DNA of 64,000 bases from Leptidea sinapis (Eukaryota; Arthropoda; Insecta; Lepidoptera; Pieridae): contig NC_066294.1 of NCBI RefSeq assembly GCF_905404315.1, forward strand, positions 9,635,501 to 9,699,500. The letters are read 5' to 3'. The notes under the pieces are model-generated. The model did no database searches, had not been told where the DNA came from, and saw only the letters and a program-made list of their open reading frames with translations. A program made the translations under genes and the position numbers. Positions 44,601 to 59,600 of this stretch are shown here, piece by piece (the stretch's first letter is position 1; every line of letters starts with the position of its first letter).

Positions 44601-47600
44601 ATTCTTGACCTATCTTAGGTATAACTTTATACCAAATTTATTTGTAAAGCCGTATGTGTACAAGTTATAACTGAATAGCCATGCCCGTCTATGCTTGTAG
44701 TTTTTGTCTTTCATTTTGCTCGCGAATATAATGCTTCTGAGGTGTCTACAGAGAACCCTGAAAAGCGTCCCGGTTTCACACTGCACACAGAAATAAGCAT
44801 CGCGAATTACATCACTGTCGAAAAAAAGGTTAGGCCCAAATTTGGCAGGAGGAATGCGGTAGAGAGGAGGAGGCGAGGAGGGCCTTTGCGAGTGCCGAAT
44901 GCGGACAGTGGCCAGTGCGCACTAACGAGCCGACACTCGACTTTCTCGGAAGGAGCGAGGACCGCGTTTCAATCAGACCAATTACAGACGAAACATGCCG
45001 CATATTTTTTCTCACGGAATCACGACCGCGACTAACCTTGCTTACAGCCAACATACTTATTACCAGCGGTTATAGATACAGTTTCATTCTCAGACAATCT
45101 TAAAACTTAAGAGAACTTAAGAAAAATAGACGACAAGATGTCGAACATTAATATAATAATAAATAATACGGAAAGCTGACTATAATACGACGACCCATAT
45201 AGCCGAATAGTTAGTGACCCTGACTACTAAGCTAGAGATCCCGGGTTCGAATCCCAGTAGGTGCAGTCATTTATATGATGAATATAGATGTTTGATCCGA
45301 GTGATGGATGTTTATATGTATTTATGTTATGTTTAAGTAAGTATATTGTATTAAATATATCGTTGTCTTGTAACCCATAGTACAGGCTATGACTAGTTTG
45401 GGGCAAGATAATTTGTGTCAATATTATATTATATTATTACTACTTAGTCTATAATAAAGTGTTACTTAGGATGCCTGAAAAAATAAAGTTTAAACGAGGC
45501 AATATATGAAATTAAAATATGGCGTCTTATCATAAATCTTAAGGGTTGCTATTGGATGCAAACTTAAATGTTTGTAATATCAAAAATATACTATCTCAGA
45601 CATGACATCTAATATAATAAGTTAATATCTCAATTCTCATCACCAGACATGATAATCAAGACATTGAGCAAAAGCTAGGTCTTCCAAATTGGATGTTTGG
45701 AGATTACTCGAGGCTTAGTAAATATCATAGGCGTCGCCCAAATAAGAAATTAAGTGTTTAACTTTTTCATCAAATTGACAATATAATTCTGAAAAATATT
45801 CCTTTTTGAGTTACTTTATGTCTTCTTCATTTTATTGAGCGCACCTAGGCTTTCCTCAGACTTTACTTACGTGAAACATAGCTGAGTGTAAGCTTAGCAT
45901 AATCTTTGATTTAGTCTTTATAGTCTTTTGACAGCTGAAATTATACTGAATTTAAGCTAAGACTGCCTAATACAAAAGTCAAGTTCACATTTTATATGTA
46001 TACTAGCAAACCCGATTGACGTTGTTGTGTGCATAGTAAAAAAATACTGTTTTTTATGTATTTGTCACTAATATTTCATAACACCAAGAATTATTTTGTA
46101 AAATATGCTTCCTGTCAATGACGTTCTATATTATGTATAGAATATAAAATATGTCCATACAAAACAAATATTGGAAATTAAAATAATAATGGGTCTCAAA
46201 TCGAAATAATAACTATCCTATCTCTCAAGTTGGACTAAATTGTTCTCCATGAAGTAATCCCCATTAAAATCCGTTCATTAGTTTAGGAGTCCATCGCGGA
46301 CAAACAACGTGTCACGTAATTTACATATATATATATATATTAAGATAGGTAAAGTCTGAGCAAAGTTATATATCTCAGCCTTAGACTGCTTCTTAATATA
46401 GAACATACCACATAAATAGTACACTTTCCGATAATTTGCTTATAATATTTATAATGGTAATTGATCGTTCATCCTTGACATTTCCTCCTGATTGTATCCA
46501 CCATCTTTGATTGTATCAACCCTTTTGCTTCACGCATTAATGCATAAGAGTTATTTGTTTAAATAATGAACAGAATGATGTATTATTAAACGATACGGGT
46601 TTGTTGTTAGTGTATTACCTCCCAATACTTCGTAGCCTCCCAAGACGCAAATGTTTTTCTTTATTTTCTTCTGCACAACCGCTCTGATCGTCTCGTAGCA
46701 GTTCCGTAGCACACCGGCTGCTACGAGTCCTTAGCGTCCGGACAGACGCGGCTAATTCTTGCAATTGTTAAAGTATTACGGAAATTTATACATTGATATT
46801 ATTATACATGAAAACATGAAAAATTATATCAAACACTACTTTTTGAATAATATCCAGTGCAGTATTTAATATACATAAATTAGTTCTTTGAATGCCGTTA
46901 TAAATTATTAGTTTTGTTAAACTTAAAGCTAAAACAACTTTGCTACTAAGTGTTACTAAGTTAAATTACTACTAATTAATTAACATATAGTTTATTCAAA
47001 TAAGCATTAAATTAAAATAAAGCAATTGTGTATAAGAAATAATACTTATGTTATTATATATATGTGTGTGTGAGTGTGATTTTATATGAATAACACTCTT
47101 TATATAAAACTTAAAAAAATCTATTAAACTGTGTATTAAGGTGCCCATGAAGCTAGCAACGTCACCTCTCTGTATGGCCAGACTTATCCTCTGAGAGAGG
47201 TACTTACCAGACTATTATGAGTTTTTGTGCAGAAAAACCCCAAGGACCCATCGTCTCCACGCTAATAGAACAAATATGAATCCATCACCGAGTGATGCAT
47301 ATTTAATCCGAATTAATAAAAAACCTCTTACCGTTAGAGCGCTTTCGCACTACGTCCGATCAGAGTCCGATCCGTACCCGTGAAGACACGGTCCGGAGGA
47401 GTCGAAGAGCTATTATTTCTATAGTCGTTTACGCACTACCGTCATCCGATTTCTTTCCGTCAACCGTTAGAAATAGTATACGACTACTCCGGAGCGTATT
47501 TTCACGGATTCGGATCGGACGTAATACGAAAGCGCTCTTAGAGTCTAACGTTAAAGTGAAATCAAATTAAAATATGATTTGACGTGTACGCTGGCTGTAC

Positions 47601-50600
47601 GCACGAAAAAGTGACACATTCTGCTTGAGCCAAGCGTGCAAGCGAGAGAGAGGAACAATCGATAGAGAGGCACAATCGGCCCAAGGTGTGGTTTAGTTTA
47701 AGTAAAAAAAAATGTTAATTTATCGGAATAATTGTAATTTTCAATTATCTCCTTCTTATGATAATTCTGTGATAATAATTCAATTCAATTCATGAAAGAA
47801 TGCAATTTTTCATCAATGTTTTCTTATGACGTTATCATAACTACTTTTACACATTTTTTATGGGCTTCACCTGTGTGTAGGTTTGTTTGTAACCGACTCA
47901 TTTGGGCGCGATTTTGACCCTCTTTAAACTTCCAGATTTCGTCCGAACTTCGTAGATTTATCGAGGACCGATGACAATTATTTCATTTTCAATTTGCAAA
48001 ATAATATTTTGTTAATTTATATATTTTTCATCTATCGTCTATAAGGCAGGAATTGGTGCTAATTATGAATTTGTTTTCTATAGTCTAGATCGGTTTTGTA
48101 TTAAAAGCGTGTTCTTTAGTTTTTTCTTAACTACAATTTATTTATAAATACGTTACGTCGCGATCTAGGAACCAAGAGACGTAAGTACATAGACAAGTCC
48201 CTCTACCATTTCCCCTTTTTATAATAGAAGCTTTGGAAAGCTGTAGACATGCTCTGTTGCGTTCGTAACGCCCGCGACGCAATCCAACGAGTAGATAGGT
48301 ACATTGTAACGTTGTCGGACTCATTAACAATGGCCCTACTCGTAGAATGGGTTGGTGAAGTGCGACCGATAGTAAAGTCTAACCAGCCACGTATAATTTA
48401 TACATGACTTTATGATAATTCAATGAATAATTCATGTAATTTAAATTTACAGTGATTATTACTTAACTGGTGTGCTCGGGATTTTGTTCTGTGTTATCTT
48501 CATATATACGTCTGTAACTCAAAATATGTTTTTTTTTGCAACATAAAGCGTATTTTTACGTTCATTATGTATATATAAAGAAAATAGAGAACCAAATGTT
48601 TATTGATATTTTTGTCAGCACATAGAATGCAATCGTTAAAAGATAAACAAAAAGTCCTAAAATGTTATTAAATATAAACAATTTGTTACATTTTAAGTGA
48701 TATCACTCACTTCTGGGATTCATTATACAAATTAAATATATAACCAAAATTTATGGACTCAGTTAAAGTCCCAACTAAGCCAACCGTCTTGGGTTCGAGT
48801 CCTTCATTGTCCATAAATTTGGGTTACAAATTTAATTTGCGCTTTATAAAGTAATAATGTATAGTAATAAGTAGTAATGTTTTTAAAGTAATCACCTCAT
48901 ATCTGGGATTAATTACACAAATAAAACTGAAAACAAAATTTTATGAACGATGCGGGACTCGATCCCGCGAGCTCTCGCGTTCCGCGCGAGGGCTCTTCTC
49001 AACTGAGCCAACCGATCGAGTGACGTATCGTTCATAAAATTTTGTTTTCACTTTTATTTGTGTAGACTACTTATTAAAACTAGTTTCCAACAAATACCAG
49101 AGTAAAAACTAGAAACAATTGAAGTTGGTAACGGCTACGTTGATTGGTTTGTGTTAAACTCGTCAACGTTAAAAAGTACTGCTTTGTTGTGAGCCCGCGC
49201 AGTGTGCCCGCTCTCATGCGGGGTACACGCGATCATAAAACCTGAACGTTCCCACATACACGCCACCGTAAACCTTTATAATAATCGAAGTATACGATTA
49301 TAAACGGCACGCAGTAATGGAGGAAATTAACCTCTGTTTTACCAGTGGGTGGCTCCTTTGCACAGTCTGCCGGCTAGGTTATGGTTACCACAACGGCGCC
49401 TATTTCAGTAATGTGTAAACATTACTGTGTTTCGGTCTGAAGGTTGCCGTAGTTAGTGAAATTACTGGTCAAATGAGACTTAACATCTTATGTCTCAAGG
49501 TGACGAGCGCAATTGTTGTGCCGCACAGAATTTTTGGGTTTTTCCAGAATCCTGAGCGGCACTACATTGTATTCGGCAGGGCGTATCAATTTCCATCAGC
49601 TGAACGTCATGCTAGTCTCATCCCTTTTTTCATAAAAAAGACCTCCTCTTGAACCATGTTATTTTTCAGACCAGATTCTACAGTAATGTAGGATGAAAAA
49701 AGAACTTACCTTCTTCCATTTTCATCTAATTTAGATAAAATGTACATTAATATCATTATCATATTTTTTTTCCGTCTAGATAGACTGTTCACAGCTGAGG
49801 TTGACTGATAACCTCTATTTTGAGCAAATTGTCTTGAGCTTGTCACGTACACGAAAGTAATAAATCTGGCCTGTTCCTCTAGCAGTAAGCTCTATCTAAG
49901 ATTTTTACTTTAAAAAGGGGGTATTCTAAATGGACCGAAGTGCTATTTTATACATTTAAAACGGCGTGTAATAGATTAAAACTCTGTTATAATTATTTTA
50001 TACATCCCGAAGATTAGAACAAGTTACATACAATTAACATAGGGCGTGTTCACGCTGGCACCCAACTGTGTATTTTAATTTCGAGTCAATTAACTTTAAT
50101 AAGAGACCAAAGCGGTTAACTAGTTAAATTCCAGTTATTATTTCAAATAATTTGCTCGAAAGTACGAGTTTCAATCTTCAATAGCGACAGATATGCGAAA
50201 AGGGTAAATAAGTATTCGTTTATGTACCGGGTAAAGGTCTTAAAGACTTCATTAACAATTAGATAAAGTGAACCTAATCTAAAGGGTTCAAGGTTTGCCC
50301 TTGACGAAGCGTAATAAGCTTTTTAAATGTGAAACACGTCATTAATTAAAAACAGGTTTGAGCGAATCATAAAGTTGTCATTTAAAGGTTTAATAAGGTA
50401 TCGAAGTATTATAAAAACGAGTGGAAAGAGAGATGATTTTTTGGTTATTTTTTTATCAAAATATATTGTTGTCTAAACAAGTTTTTTAATTGAAGATATA
50501 TCGGACGAAGATCATAAAAATTTTATATCACTAATATTAAAATCGAGTTTAACCAAAGAAGTCTTGTTGAAGATAGTCTTTATCTGACCAAGAATACCTG

Positions 50601-53600
50601 TTAGTACTCAAATCGGCGACAACTATAATTACTATACTGCCACCACACCATTTGCTGCAAAACTAATTATTACCATAGACAACTATTGAATTTTTAGCGT
50701 TCATTGACGGTGCATTGAAGGTACATTCATCTTTGTACAACCAAACTGTGAAATGAATTTCGAACTTGAATGGCAACGCTTTTTGTCATTCCTCTGTTGC
50801 ATCATATTGGTGGATTGGTGATTGTCTTCATCGTGTGTGCTCCATTTCAAAATAAACTGACAATTGCATACTTAAGACAACATAAGAAAAGGAAGAAATA
50901 TCTACTACTTAATATTATACCTAAGATATATATGACAACATATTAATAATATGATAAAGATTAAATCGTAAAAATAAATGCGAAACTTTTGTATTACTCT
51001 TTGCTGAATTACTTATACTTTTAAAGGCCATAAAACTTACTGAATAGTCTAGATGCGGGCATTCAAGTCGGACAAAAGAAAAACTAAAGAATTCTGCGGT
51101 TAAGCCTTTCCAAAAAAGTATCACGAACGATTCAAAACCGAAGCATTGTGCCTGTTTTCTATCTCCAGAATATAAAACCTCCGTAACAGTAGAGGAAAGG
51201 AATTTGCTGCAATAGCGTACATACTTTATAATGTATCAATTTGCATAGTCGCGGTAATATTAGTATTCCACTAAACACTAATACACTTCCGACTTAACAT
51301 ACAAAATATTCACGAATCAACAGACGACACTGCTGAATCATATAATTAATACTCATTACGCGAGCCATGCCTACATTTTATAGTTTATATTTAATAATAT
51401 CTGTGGCGACAAACATAAAATGGAAAATTCCAGATGTTTTGTCCGCAGCGCTGTGACTGAATTGAACTTATTGTTTGTTTCTAACACCGTGTTCGATGAA
51501 ATTGGATAAAGCATGGGAACTGAGTGCGGAATTTAGCGCATGTGAGGCGAGGGGTCTGTTTGCATTGGTTGCTTTATCGCCTGTTACGTGGCTCCATGAC
51601 TGCCATCGTCACTACAGCTCCTTAAATGAACACTCAGAGGTTATGAAACCGCATTCCACTTCTCAAGTTCGTATCGCACGTATACTGAAACAATTCTTCA
51701 GCCTGAGAGCTCAATTTAATTTAGCGATCGTTAAGATAACATAGTATCCGGCTGGCGAGGTGAGAGGCGAGACGTCTCATGCCACGTCTGCGGTGAATGC
51801 TTTATGTACGCATTGTTTCCAAAGCTCTTCAATGATAGTCGAGACGGAACGTTTTCAGTGCGCGGTCGACCCGCATACCGCCGCATCGTAAACCGCTTAT
51901 GCTCACCTGCAACTGCGATATTTACGTTAAAAGAATGCATTATTATATCTACATCAGCCTGATTGGAGACCTCACGGAGAGAAGTATCGCAAGCTGTATC
52001 GCATCACGCACACATGCAAGCCCTCATAACAACGTACGACTTCCAGTGATGAGGCTTCATTCATTCACAAGTCGCTCGTCGAGAAGCCAAGAGTCGTAAG
52101 CTGTAATCTATGCCATACAATTTTGAACTCTACCCTTATCGCGGTTAGAAGTAATCTCGGTTAGGATGTGAACGTAAACGTTCGTTGCTGGGAGCGACCC
52201 CATCGTTCGAGTTAAGTAAACATCGAGTATTATCTGTCAACGGCATGCATCGCCAACATGTGCGTATGTATCTGTGTGGGTGGACACTAAATAATCAAGT
52301 TATTCATAAAACTAACCATTCATATCGCGGTCTTTCTCATAGAGGTCGACTTTATCAATATACTTTTTATTTTATATGGGTCAACTAAATACCGCAGATA
52401 ATCATTGAATTTGCTTAATAATCTGTTGAATAGGTCTAATGCAGAAATTTTACTAACGAACCTATGTTTAAAGAATAAAGATACATACATTGTAATATCA
52501 TTAATTCTTTAAGTCGCTGAGTTTCTGTTTCGCAGTAATTGCCAGAGATTATGTCTACAGCTTTATTATTTCTCGTTACATTGTAGGGTTCAGATAAAAT
52601 ACTTTTAAAGGCAGTTAACAATAATTAGTATAATATTGACGTTGAAAGGAACAACAATGTGTCGGCTGTCGGGGACTACCTCCGCAGCTCGTAAGGTTCC
52701 GGGAAGTCGGGCGAAACGTCGTGTTTACGATTAAACAGCGGATGTGGCAACTGGAATGCCGCATTATTGTAACAGCCAATAAGCACTTCTTTGTGCTCAA
52801 TCGGCTTTCATACTATTAGCTTTGCTAATCTTGACTTTGATTTTTTGCTCGGCTTTCCAGTGCTTCTCGGTAAAGTTATAAAGTAATCTACGACCAGCCG
52901 ACCGTACTGTGTTGCATAACAAATTGCCGTGAACCCACTTAATTATGCTGTTTTGTATGTATTCATTATAAATTCCTACATTGTTTCCTATTATTAATAA
53001 TACCATGCAAGTACTAAGGCTAACTGATCTATACGATTTTATTAATGATACCACAGACTGGGAATGAAGCGAATACCCTACGGCTCTTTAAATATAAATG
53101 TTTATTGTACATTGTAATCCTTATTTTTATTAAAAAAAAAGACCGCCGTGTTTCTTGCGCCCGTTCTTCTCAGGTGAATGTGTTTTTGACGTTCAATAAG
53201 TGATTTTGAAGCCTATTTTGAATAAAAATATTTGAATTTGTACACATATTTATGTGCTACAGTAGCAAACCTTAATGTCTGTGTATTTTTCTTCTTGGGG
53301 TAATGAATGATCTTTATAAGTAGGGGTAATGTTTTCACTGATTTGTTTCAAAACTGCAATTTTTGTTGTTAACAGAGTTGGGAGCTGTTCGTGCTATCGA
53401 AGTTAAAATGGGACGTCGCCGGAGTGACAGCACATGACTTCCTGCCTCTACTGCTCTCTCGGCTGCCCCTGCGAGGAAGATGCAACACAGAAATGGTGCA
53501 GAGGCACGCCCAGACATTCATAGCATTGGCTGCAAGAGGTTCGTAATTCCCCACTTACTAAATACAATATTAGAAACAATTATACTATACATATGGCAAC

Positions 53601-56600
53601 ATCGCTCGCCGGCTCGGGCGGTCGGGTTTTAATACAAACGATAAGGCTCAGATATCTGTCACGAATTTGTTGAGCGAATATGTTCGGTAATTTACCAACT
53701 TATACAAACAATGATAAGCCAACTATTAATAATACCTAATACAAAATCTCGCTCCAAACACATTCATAATATAAAATGGATTTATTAACGAGTTAAATTT
53801 AATTAATTCAACTGCGCTTATAGTCGATAAAGTTATATGGAAGTCTATAAACACGTCATAGAAGTTTTTTACTTCACTATCTAAGGCACTGCAAGTCACT
53901 GAACTAGGCACTGTTACATGAATAGTAACAGCTATGGTACCGATGTTAAACCGGAATGTATTTGGGATGCATATTCATGTCATCTTACGTGAGATACCGC
54001 GCATTCCGCCTTTTGTTTTTACACGGGCGATGTATGAGACGAGAGGCTCTCACGGTCAACATTGTCGCTAACAACCAAGTCTATCTACGTCTACTAATCG
54101 GTATCTACTGGCAACCCATGCTCACCAGTAATAAACCATTCGATGTAGTTTCTCATATACACGACCGATTTAAGTGAATACCTAAATGTATCTGTTAGGT
54201 TACATTGTGATAACAACTTTACTGATTTATACAAATGAAAAATTGTTTTTAATTCAGTGGATTTTGTGGTTTTGCAGCACTACTCACGTTGGTAAGGTTA
54301 TGTTGGGTTAGGCATGCAATTATGATCTTTCATAACTATCATAGCTAAAGCCAAAAATTTGTACGTTTCAGAATTTTTCCGCTGATTTGATGTTTGTAAT
54401 ATACGTCTTTTGGTAGGTTAAGTTACCTTTTGCAATAGTCTTCGTATTAATACAATATCATATTTTCGAAGCCATAGCAAAAATCGTAAAATTTGTTAGT
54501 ACTCATCCTCCTCCTCCTACTAATACCTCCACTATAGACATGAATAATTAGCCTAGCGAAACCCTCTAAGAAAAATGCGCTTCACTCGATTGTAAAAAAA
54601 CGTGCAGTGATAGATAGATTGACAAAATAAAAGGGGATAGCCGAAATCCACTACGATTTAAGTAACTATTCGCTTTCAAACTTAGCCGGATTACACTTCG
54701 TCGCCAATCGCCATACTGCAATTACTACTATTTCAAACTTATGTCAAATCACTGCACGTTTCAACTTTTGCTTAGGCAATCCCGCCTCTTATTACGTAGT
54801 ATTTACATCCTCTTTGACCTGAATGATCATAATATTAAGTCTTCAGCGAGAGTTGAAAATTCTAGAATGATATGAAATGCCTACATTTTTTTTCTGTTTT
54901 TTAACGGCACTGCGCGATATGTGCATTCAGCCATGATAAGTTTATTTGGTTTTAGGTTATTTTGAGTGTAGTGTGGATGTGAATAGGTTTGTTTAAAGTG
55001 AGGGCTGAATACCGAGAGCCGAGGGCTACGGAGGGCGATGGTAGGACGTGTGTGGCGGTCGGCGGTCGGTTGCGCCTCGCCTCCCACGCCGCCCGTTCGA
55101 TCGCATTCCAACACGCCTCGGGACTCCGACCTCCCTCCGCCTCGTGGGATCATATGTTTTTATGCAACGGTTTTTGTTGTTCGCCGCCCGCGCCGCTCGA
55201 CTTGTTTTTTTGACTGAGATTCACGCTCCGGCTCTTTTATTTCACTTGCTTGGTATCATCTCTCACTTGTCGGCTATTGTATTATCTTTTACCTACTCAA
55301 CAAATTTTATTAAAAATATATATTTTTTTTAAATATAAAATACAAAGTTAGAACTAAACATATTGTACTCGCCAAACTTTAACGTTTGATGGCGAGATAC
55401 ACTCTTATTTGAAACAATAATTGGTACAATTAACACTTGAAATCAAATACTTATATATATATACATACATATTATACTAAGAACTTACAATCTATGAGTA
55501 ATTGTACATTATTAAAAACCTTTGGTAATATTAAATATACAGTTAGTTAGTCGTTCTCCATAATAATTCTTTGGCTGATATAATTTTCTGTCTGTTACAC
55601 TTTTTGTTTCATAAACATTTTTTACATTAAATTTATGTTCATTAGATTGGATCTCGACTTCTTATGTTTTACCTGCCTGTTTACCAAGAGTTTTCTCTCT
55701 TTGTTTCTTAAATAATGTAATAGAGTAAAATTTTGTATACTGGCTGCAGTAGTACCCTTGTAAAACTACTATAATTGTGTATTAAAAACAACTTGGTGAT
55801 AAGAGTGACCATTTATGTACCTATTGTATGTTTTTATTCTCTGTGGACAACATATTAATTAAATATTTTTTATAATATTTTTTAACGAAGATACCATATT
55901 GTCTATGTTTGAAATTGAATTGAATACCTGATGAATTAATTCATTTCGAATTGTCATGATTAAGAAAAATGGCGGAGACGTTATAAAATGAATAATGAAC
56001 ATTAATTAAAATAAAACGTATGACTTAAAGGTAAAGCTGTTTCAAAGCCGTAAATTATACGGCTTATTACTTATTATTATAAAAATTGAAAAGAGTATTG
56101 TCTATTTTCTATCAATACAGGCTAGACTATAGACTATAGAGCTTACTTTTATAACTTCTACGTGTAGTAAGTAGGTACTCATTTATAGCTGAATGCCACA
56201 CCGCCCGTGCCCGAACGTAGAATGTGGTGGTTTCATTTTGCGATATCGAACGAACCCGCATTATGTATCATTATTCCAATGGCACATTTTTCTCGGAACA
56301 TTCTTTCTATTTTGTGTTGCAGGCATTAATAATAATTCCGATTGATGTTATTCCAAATCCGAGCTTACGCGAACTCCTTTTATTTGTGAAGAGCATTCGA
56401 TTTTTTTTAAATATTACCCATAATTATTATTATTATTAGAATATAAACTTACAAAAGGCCTTGTGTTATTTAATATTTTAGAAGCTTGTCACCGCAATGC
56501 CAACGAGACAAATGCTACAGACGATAAACCAGTAATGAATTTAGAGTGGGTTCTTCCACCGTTTTTTGTTATAACTTATCAAAGAATTGTAAGGAAATAC

Positions 56601-59600
56601 AGACACCGTTTAGATTTTTTTTTAAATTTGTTCTGATGGGTTACCTTTGCGGCCTCGAGCGATCATTGACCTCACAAATAGGTAACGATGTCTACTCAAC
56701 GCTCGCGGTGCGTTGTCGGTACCTCCGTCTATGTTCAAGGATATTTCAACGAGCATTACGTCATAGTCCTTATTCGCCTAAATGTTAGTCGCTGAATACC
56801 AAACAGAATATTTCAGTTGTCGTCTTTATTGTTTGAATACATACACATCCGGAATTAATTTAAATAAAATATGGTTCCTCTTACACGTGCTAAATACACT
56901 ACAGAATAGTTTAAGTTCTCCTGGAAGTGACGGACGCATAGCTATTGGGGTAACACACTAGTCTACATTTGGGTCATAGCCTCACCTCATTTATTACCAT
57001 AAATAGCAGTTGAAATGTTTATTCTTTACCACTTCAAGAGTAGAAATTGAATCGCTGTTCCATTGATCATATTTTTTTAATTAAGTAGACAGCACTAATA
57101 TACAAAGAACACATCATGGACAAGAAAGCTAACAGCTAAATGCAACTGCGTTTTCCACCATGTGTGTACGAATAGCAAAAAACGAGATTTTTCGAGACCA
57201 ACATTATTCAACAATCACAGAAGTACCGATGACGGATATGTTTGATATAAAATCAAGATAAACTTTTAATATAGTAATAATAATAGAATATTTGGTAATT
57301 ATATTTTGTGGACTTTATGCGAAGCAGATTTCCTAACGAGATAAACTGTGGACATGGCGATTTTTGTGTATCAAACAGGATGTTGCATTAACGACAGATT
57401 CTGTAGATAGGGTTGAAAATGCAAAAGGCACTGGAGAAAGGGTGTTCATTCCATAGGAATGTCAGACTACGTATAGATATCATGAAATTAGTTAAATATT
57501 TTAATGACAACGAAAGATCTTGAATATACCTCGACTGTAAGACTTTATATAGAAAAGAAATGCGGGTTGCCGCTCCATTCCCAATCTGTGGTATCATTAA
57601 GAAAGTCAATTACGTTATAGTAACCTTTCGTAATACACTCGTTTTGAACATTTTCTGGGATCTTGTTGTAAAAGCATATACATCGCCCCACAAAAGACTT
57701 AGTAGCTCGACTTAGCCGTGTAGTAGGCATTATAAGTTCGAAAGTTCCCGCTTGGCCACAGTCTGGTTGAGACTTGAGAGATCGTGAGAGCCCCCAAGTC
57801 CGCGGCACGTAGCGGTAGGGCTCCGATGTTTGATTAACATCAGATTATGCAAATGCATCGAGCGAGCGCCCGCTCGCCTTGTTTCATATCTTCCTTTTTG
57901 TTCTTTCCCTCTCAGGCCTCGGAGCTTTTATCTCGGCAATGCCGCCAAGCAAATTAAAAAAACTCTAAAACGACCTGAAAGAGTATTCGGTATCCGTAAG
58001 CCCTTCAATATAAAGGGCTATGTTTAATAATGAATGGAACGCTCTTATGAGCTTACAATACTGTTTGCTCATACTTTCAGTAGAAGGCTGCCCTCAATGG
58101 CAATAGAATTTTTGAGAAGTACCTCAACCTCTTATGTAAATAATATATAGGTAATAGCTATATAGATGATTATATTTATTGAATAATTCTTATAAAATAA
58201 ACATTAATAATATTATTACGAGAGCGCGTTATGATTTTCCTTTTAGATAAAACAACGGGGAAAAGATATAATAATGTCAAGTTACTTCAGGACTTGTAAT
58301 TAAAAGGACATTGAGTCTGAAAACTACTAATTATAGTGAATTACGTAACTCAGTCATCAGTTATGTTGGGCTAACAACTGGCGCGACCACGTTTGAGCCT
58401 TTTTGTCATTACAGTTAATTTAAAACCAATTAGCGCACTTGTTACACGATCGACTCGAAGCAGCCGTTCGGTTCCAAATTGGTCGGTGGTAACTTTTTAA
58501 GCTATCACATATGTATAATAACGATATGCCAAAGCAAGTCCGTGAGAAATATTCCAGAGAATCGAACGTAAGTTGAGGAATGCGGCCGCGAGAGCGGATG
58601 CCGGCGCTTTTGAGGCTACTCTGAAGAGAGACGCGACAGTGCGCGGGAACGAAAGGCGCTTTACTAAATATACTATATATATTTGCCGTATAGCCCAGTC
58701 GTTAGTCACCCTGCCTACTGAGCTGTAAGTCCCGGGATTCGAATCTGGAATCGATTAATATGGATGTTTGTTTCCTAGTCAGAGATGTATGTGATACTAT
58801 ATAGTTGATTTGCAACTATGCCTAGTTTCGGGCAAGATAATTTGTATGAAAGTGTGTCAATGTTATATTATTATCTTTAGTAGTAGTTGAAGTATCAAAA
58901 TTATTTTAGCTCCTTACCAAACACTAAATGAATCAATTCAAAATACATTATACAAGAAAATTCTTTTAATCCTCTCACCTCGCAAACGTTGGAGTCTGGG
59001 GATTATTATTGTTAGACTAACCCTGGGAAATAGATCATGTTATATTTGAAAATGCGACCCTTATTTTAGAAAATATGTTTAAAGTACAGCACAATATTGT
59101 GTGGTGTAAAAACTTTATCCCCCTTATTCATAATGGTCCGCTAACTTAAAACAGCTGCTAAAACGTGTTATTTCTCATTCTGACTTAGGTCAATAGAAGA
59201 AGACCGAGTGAGAATTATTATCAATGCTTTAAGTTAGCAGACTATTATGAATAAGGGGGTTAATGTATAACTAACTAGCCGATCCCGCCCGGCGAATTTT
59301 AAAAGGAAATAAATTAAATTTTATTCATCTTATTACAAATACAATAATTAAGTAGCCATAAACCATCTAGGATTAATTTCGCATCGAACGGTGGTAGTTT
59401 CATGTCAATAGTAGTTTAGGCGTGATTGAGCCTCAAACAATGACCATTTTCATTATATTTATATAGATAACAATATCACTTATGGTGACCAACGTTCCCC
59501 ATACTCTAGTAACTAGTAGCAGACTCTAGGAACGCCTGAAAACTTAACCATCAATAATGTTCAACTTATTACTAACATGGTCGTTAAACCAAATGTATTT

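Larger units (their letters stand above)
40576..53375 (+). other. CycD: CycD intron 2 (12.8 kb)
   Basis: The longest intron. It holds a hAT-like MITE (41280-41515), S1 copies (41968-42280, 49341-49640), two copies of the TCTAGATAG MITE, a retrotransposon 3' end on each strand (43145-43540, 53040-53245), Helitron-like elements (43865-44506, 46001-46345), a tRNA-SINE (45190-45438), a PIF-like MITE (47337-47537) and two tRNA-like hairpin elements (48727-49062). The 3.1-kb stretch 49910-53040 shows no repeat I recognise. Confidence 0.9.

Noticed and set aside
44691..45035. 114-codon gene in CycD intron 2
   Set aside because: No homology signal or gene structure, and a competing antisense frame; kept only as a GC-rich stretch.
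54881..55332. Protein-coding gene in the intron 3 island
   Set aside because: Frames on both strands are Arg/Pro/Gly-rich products of CpG-rich sequence without motifs.
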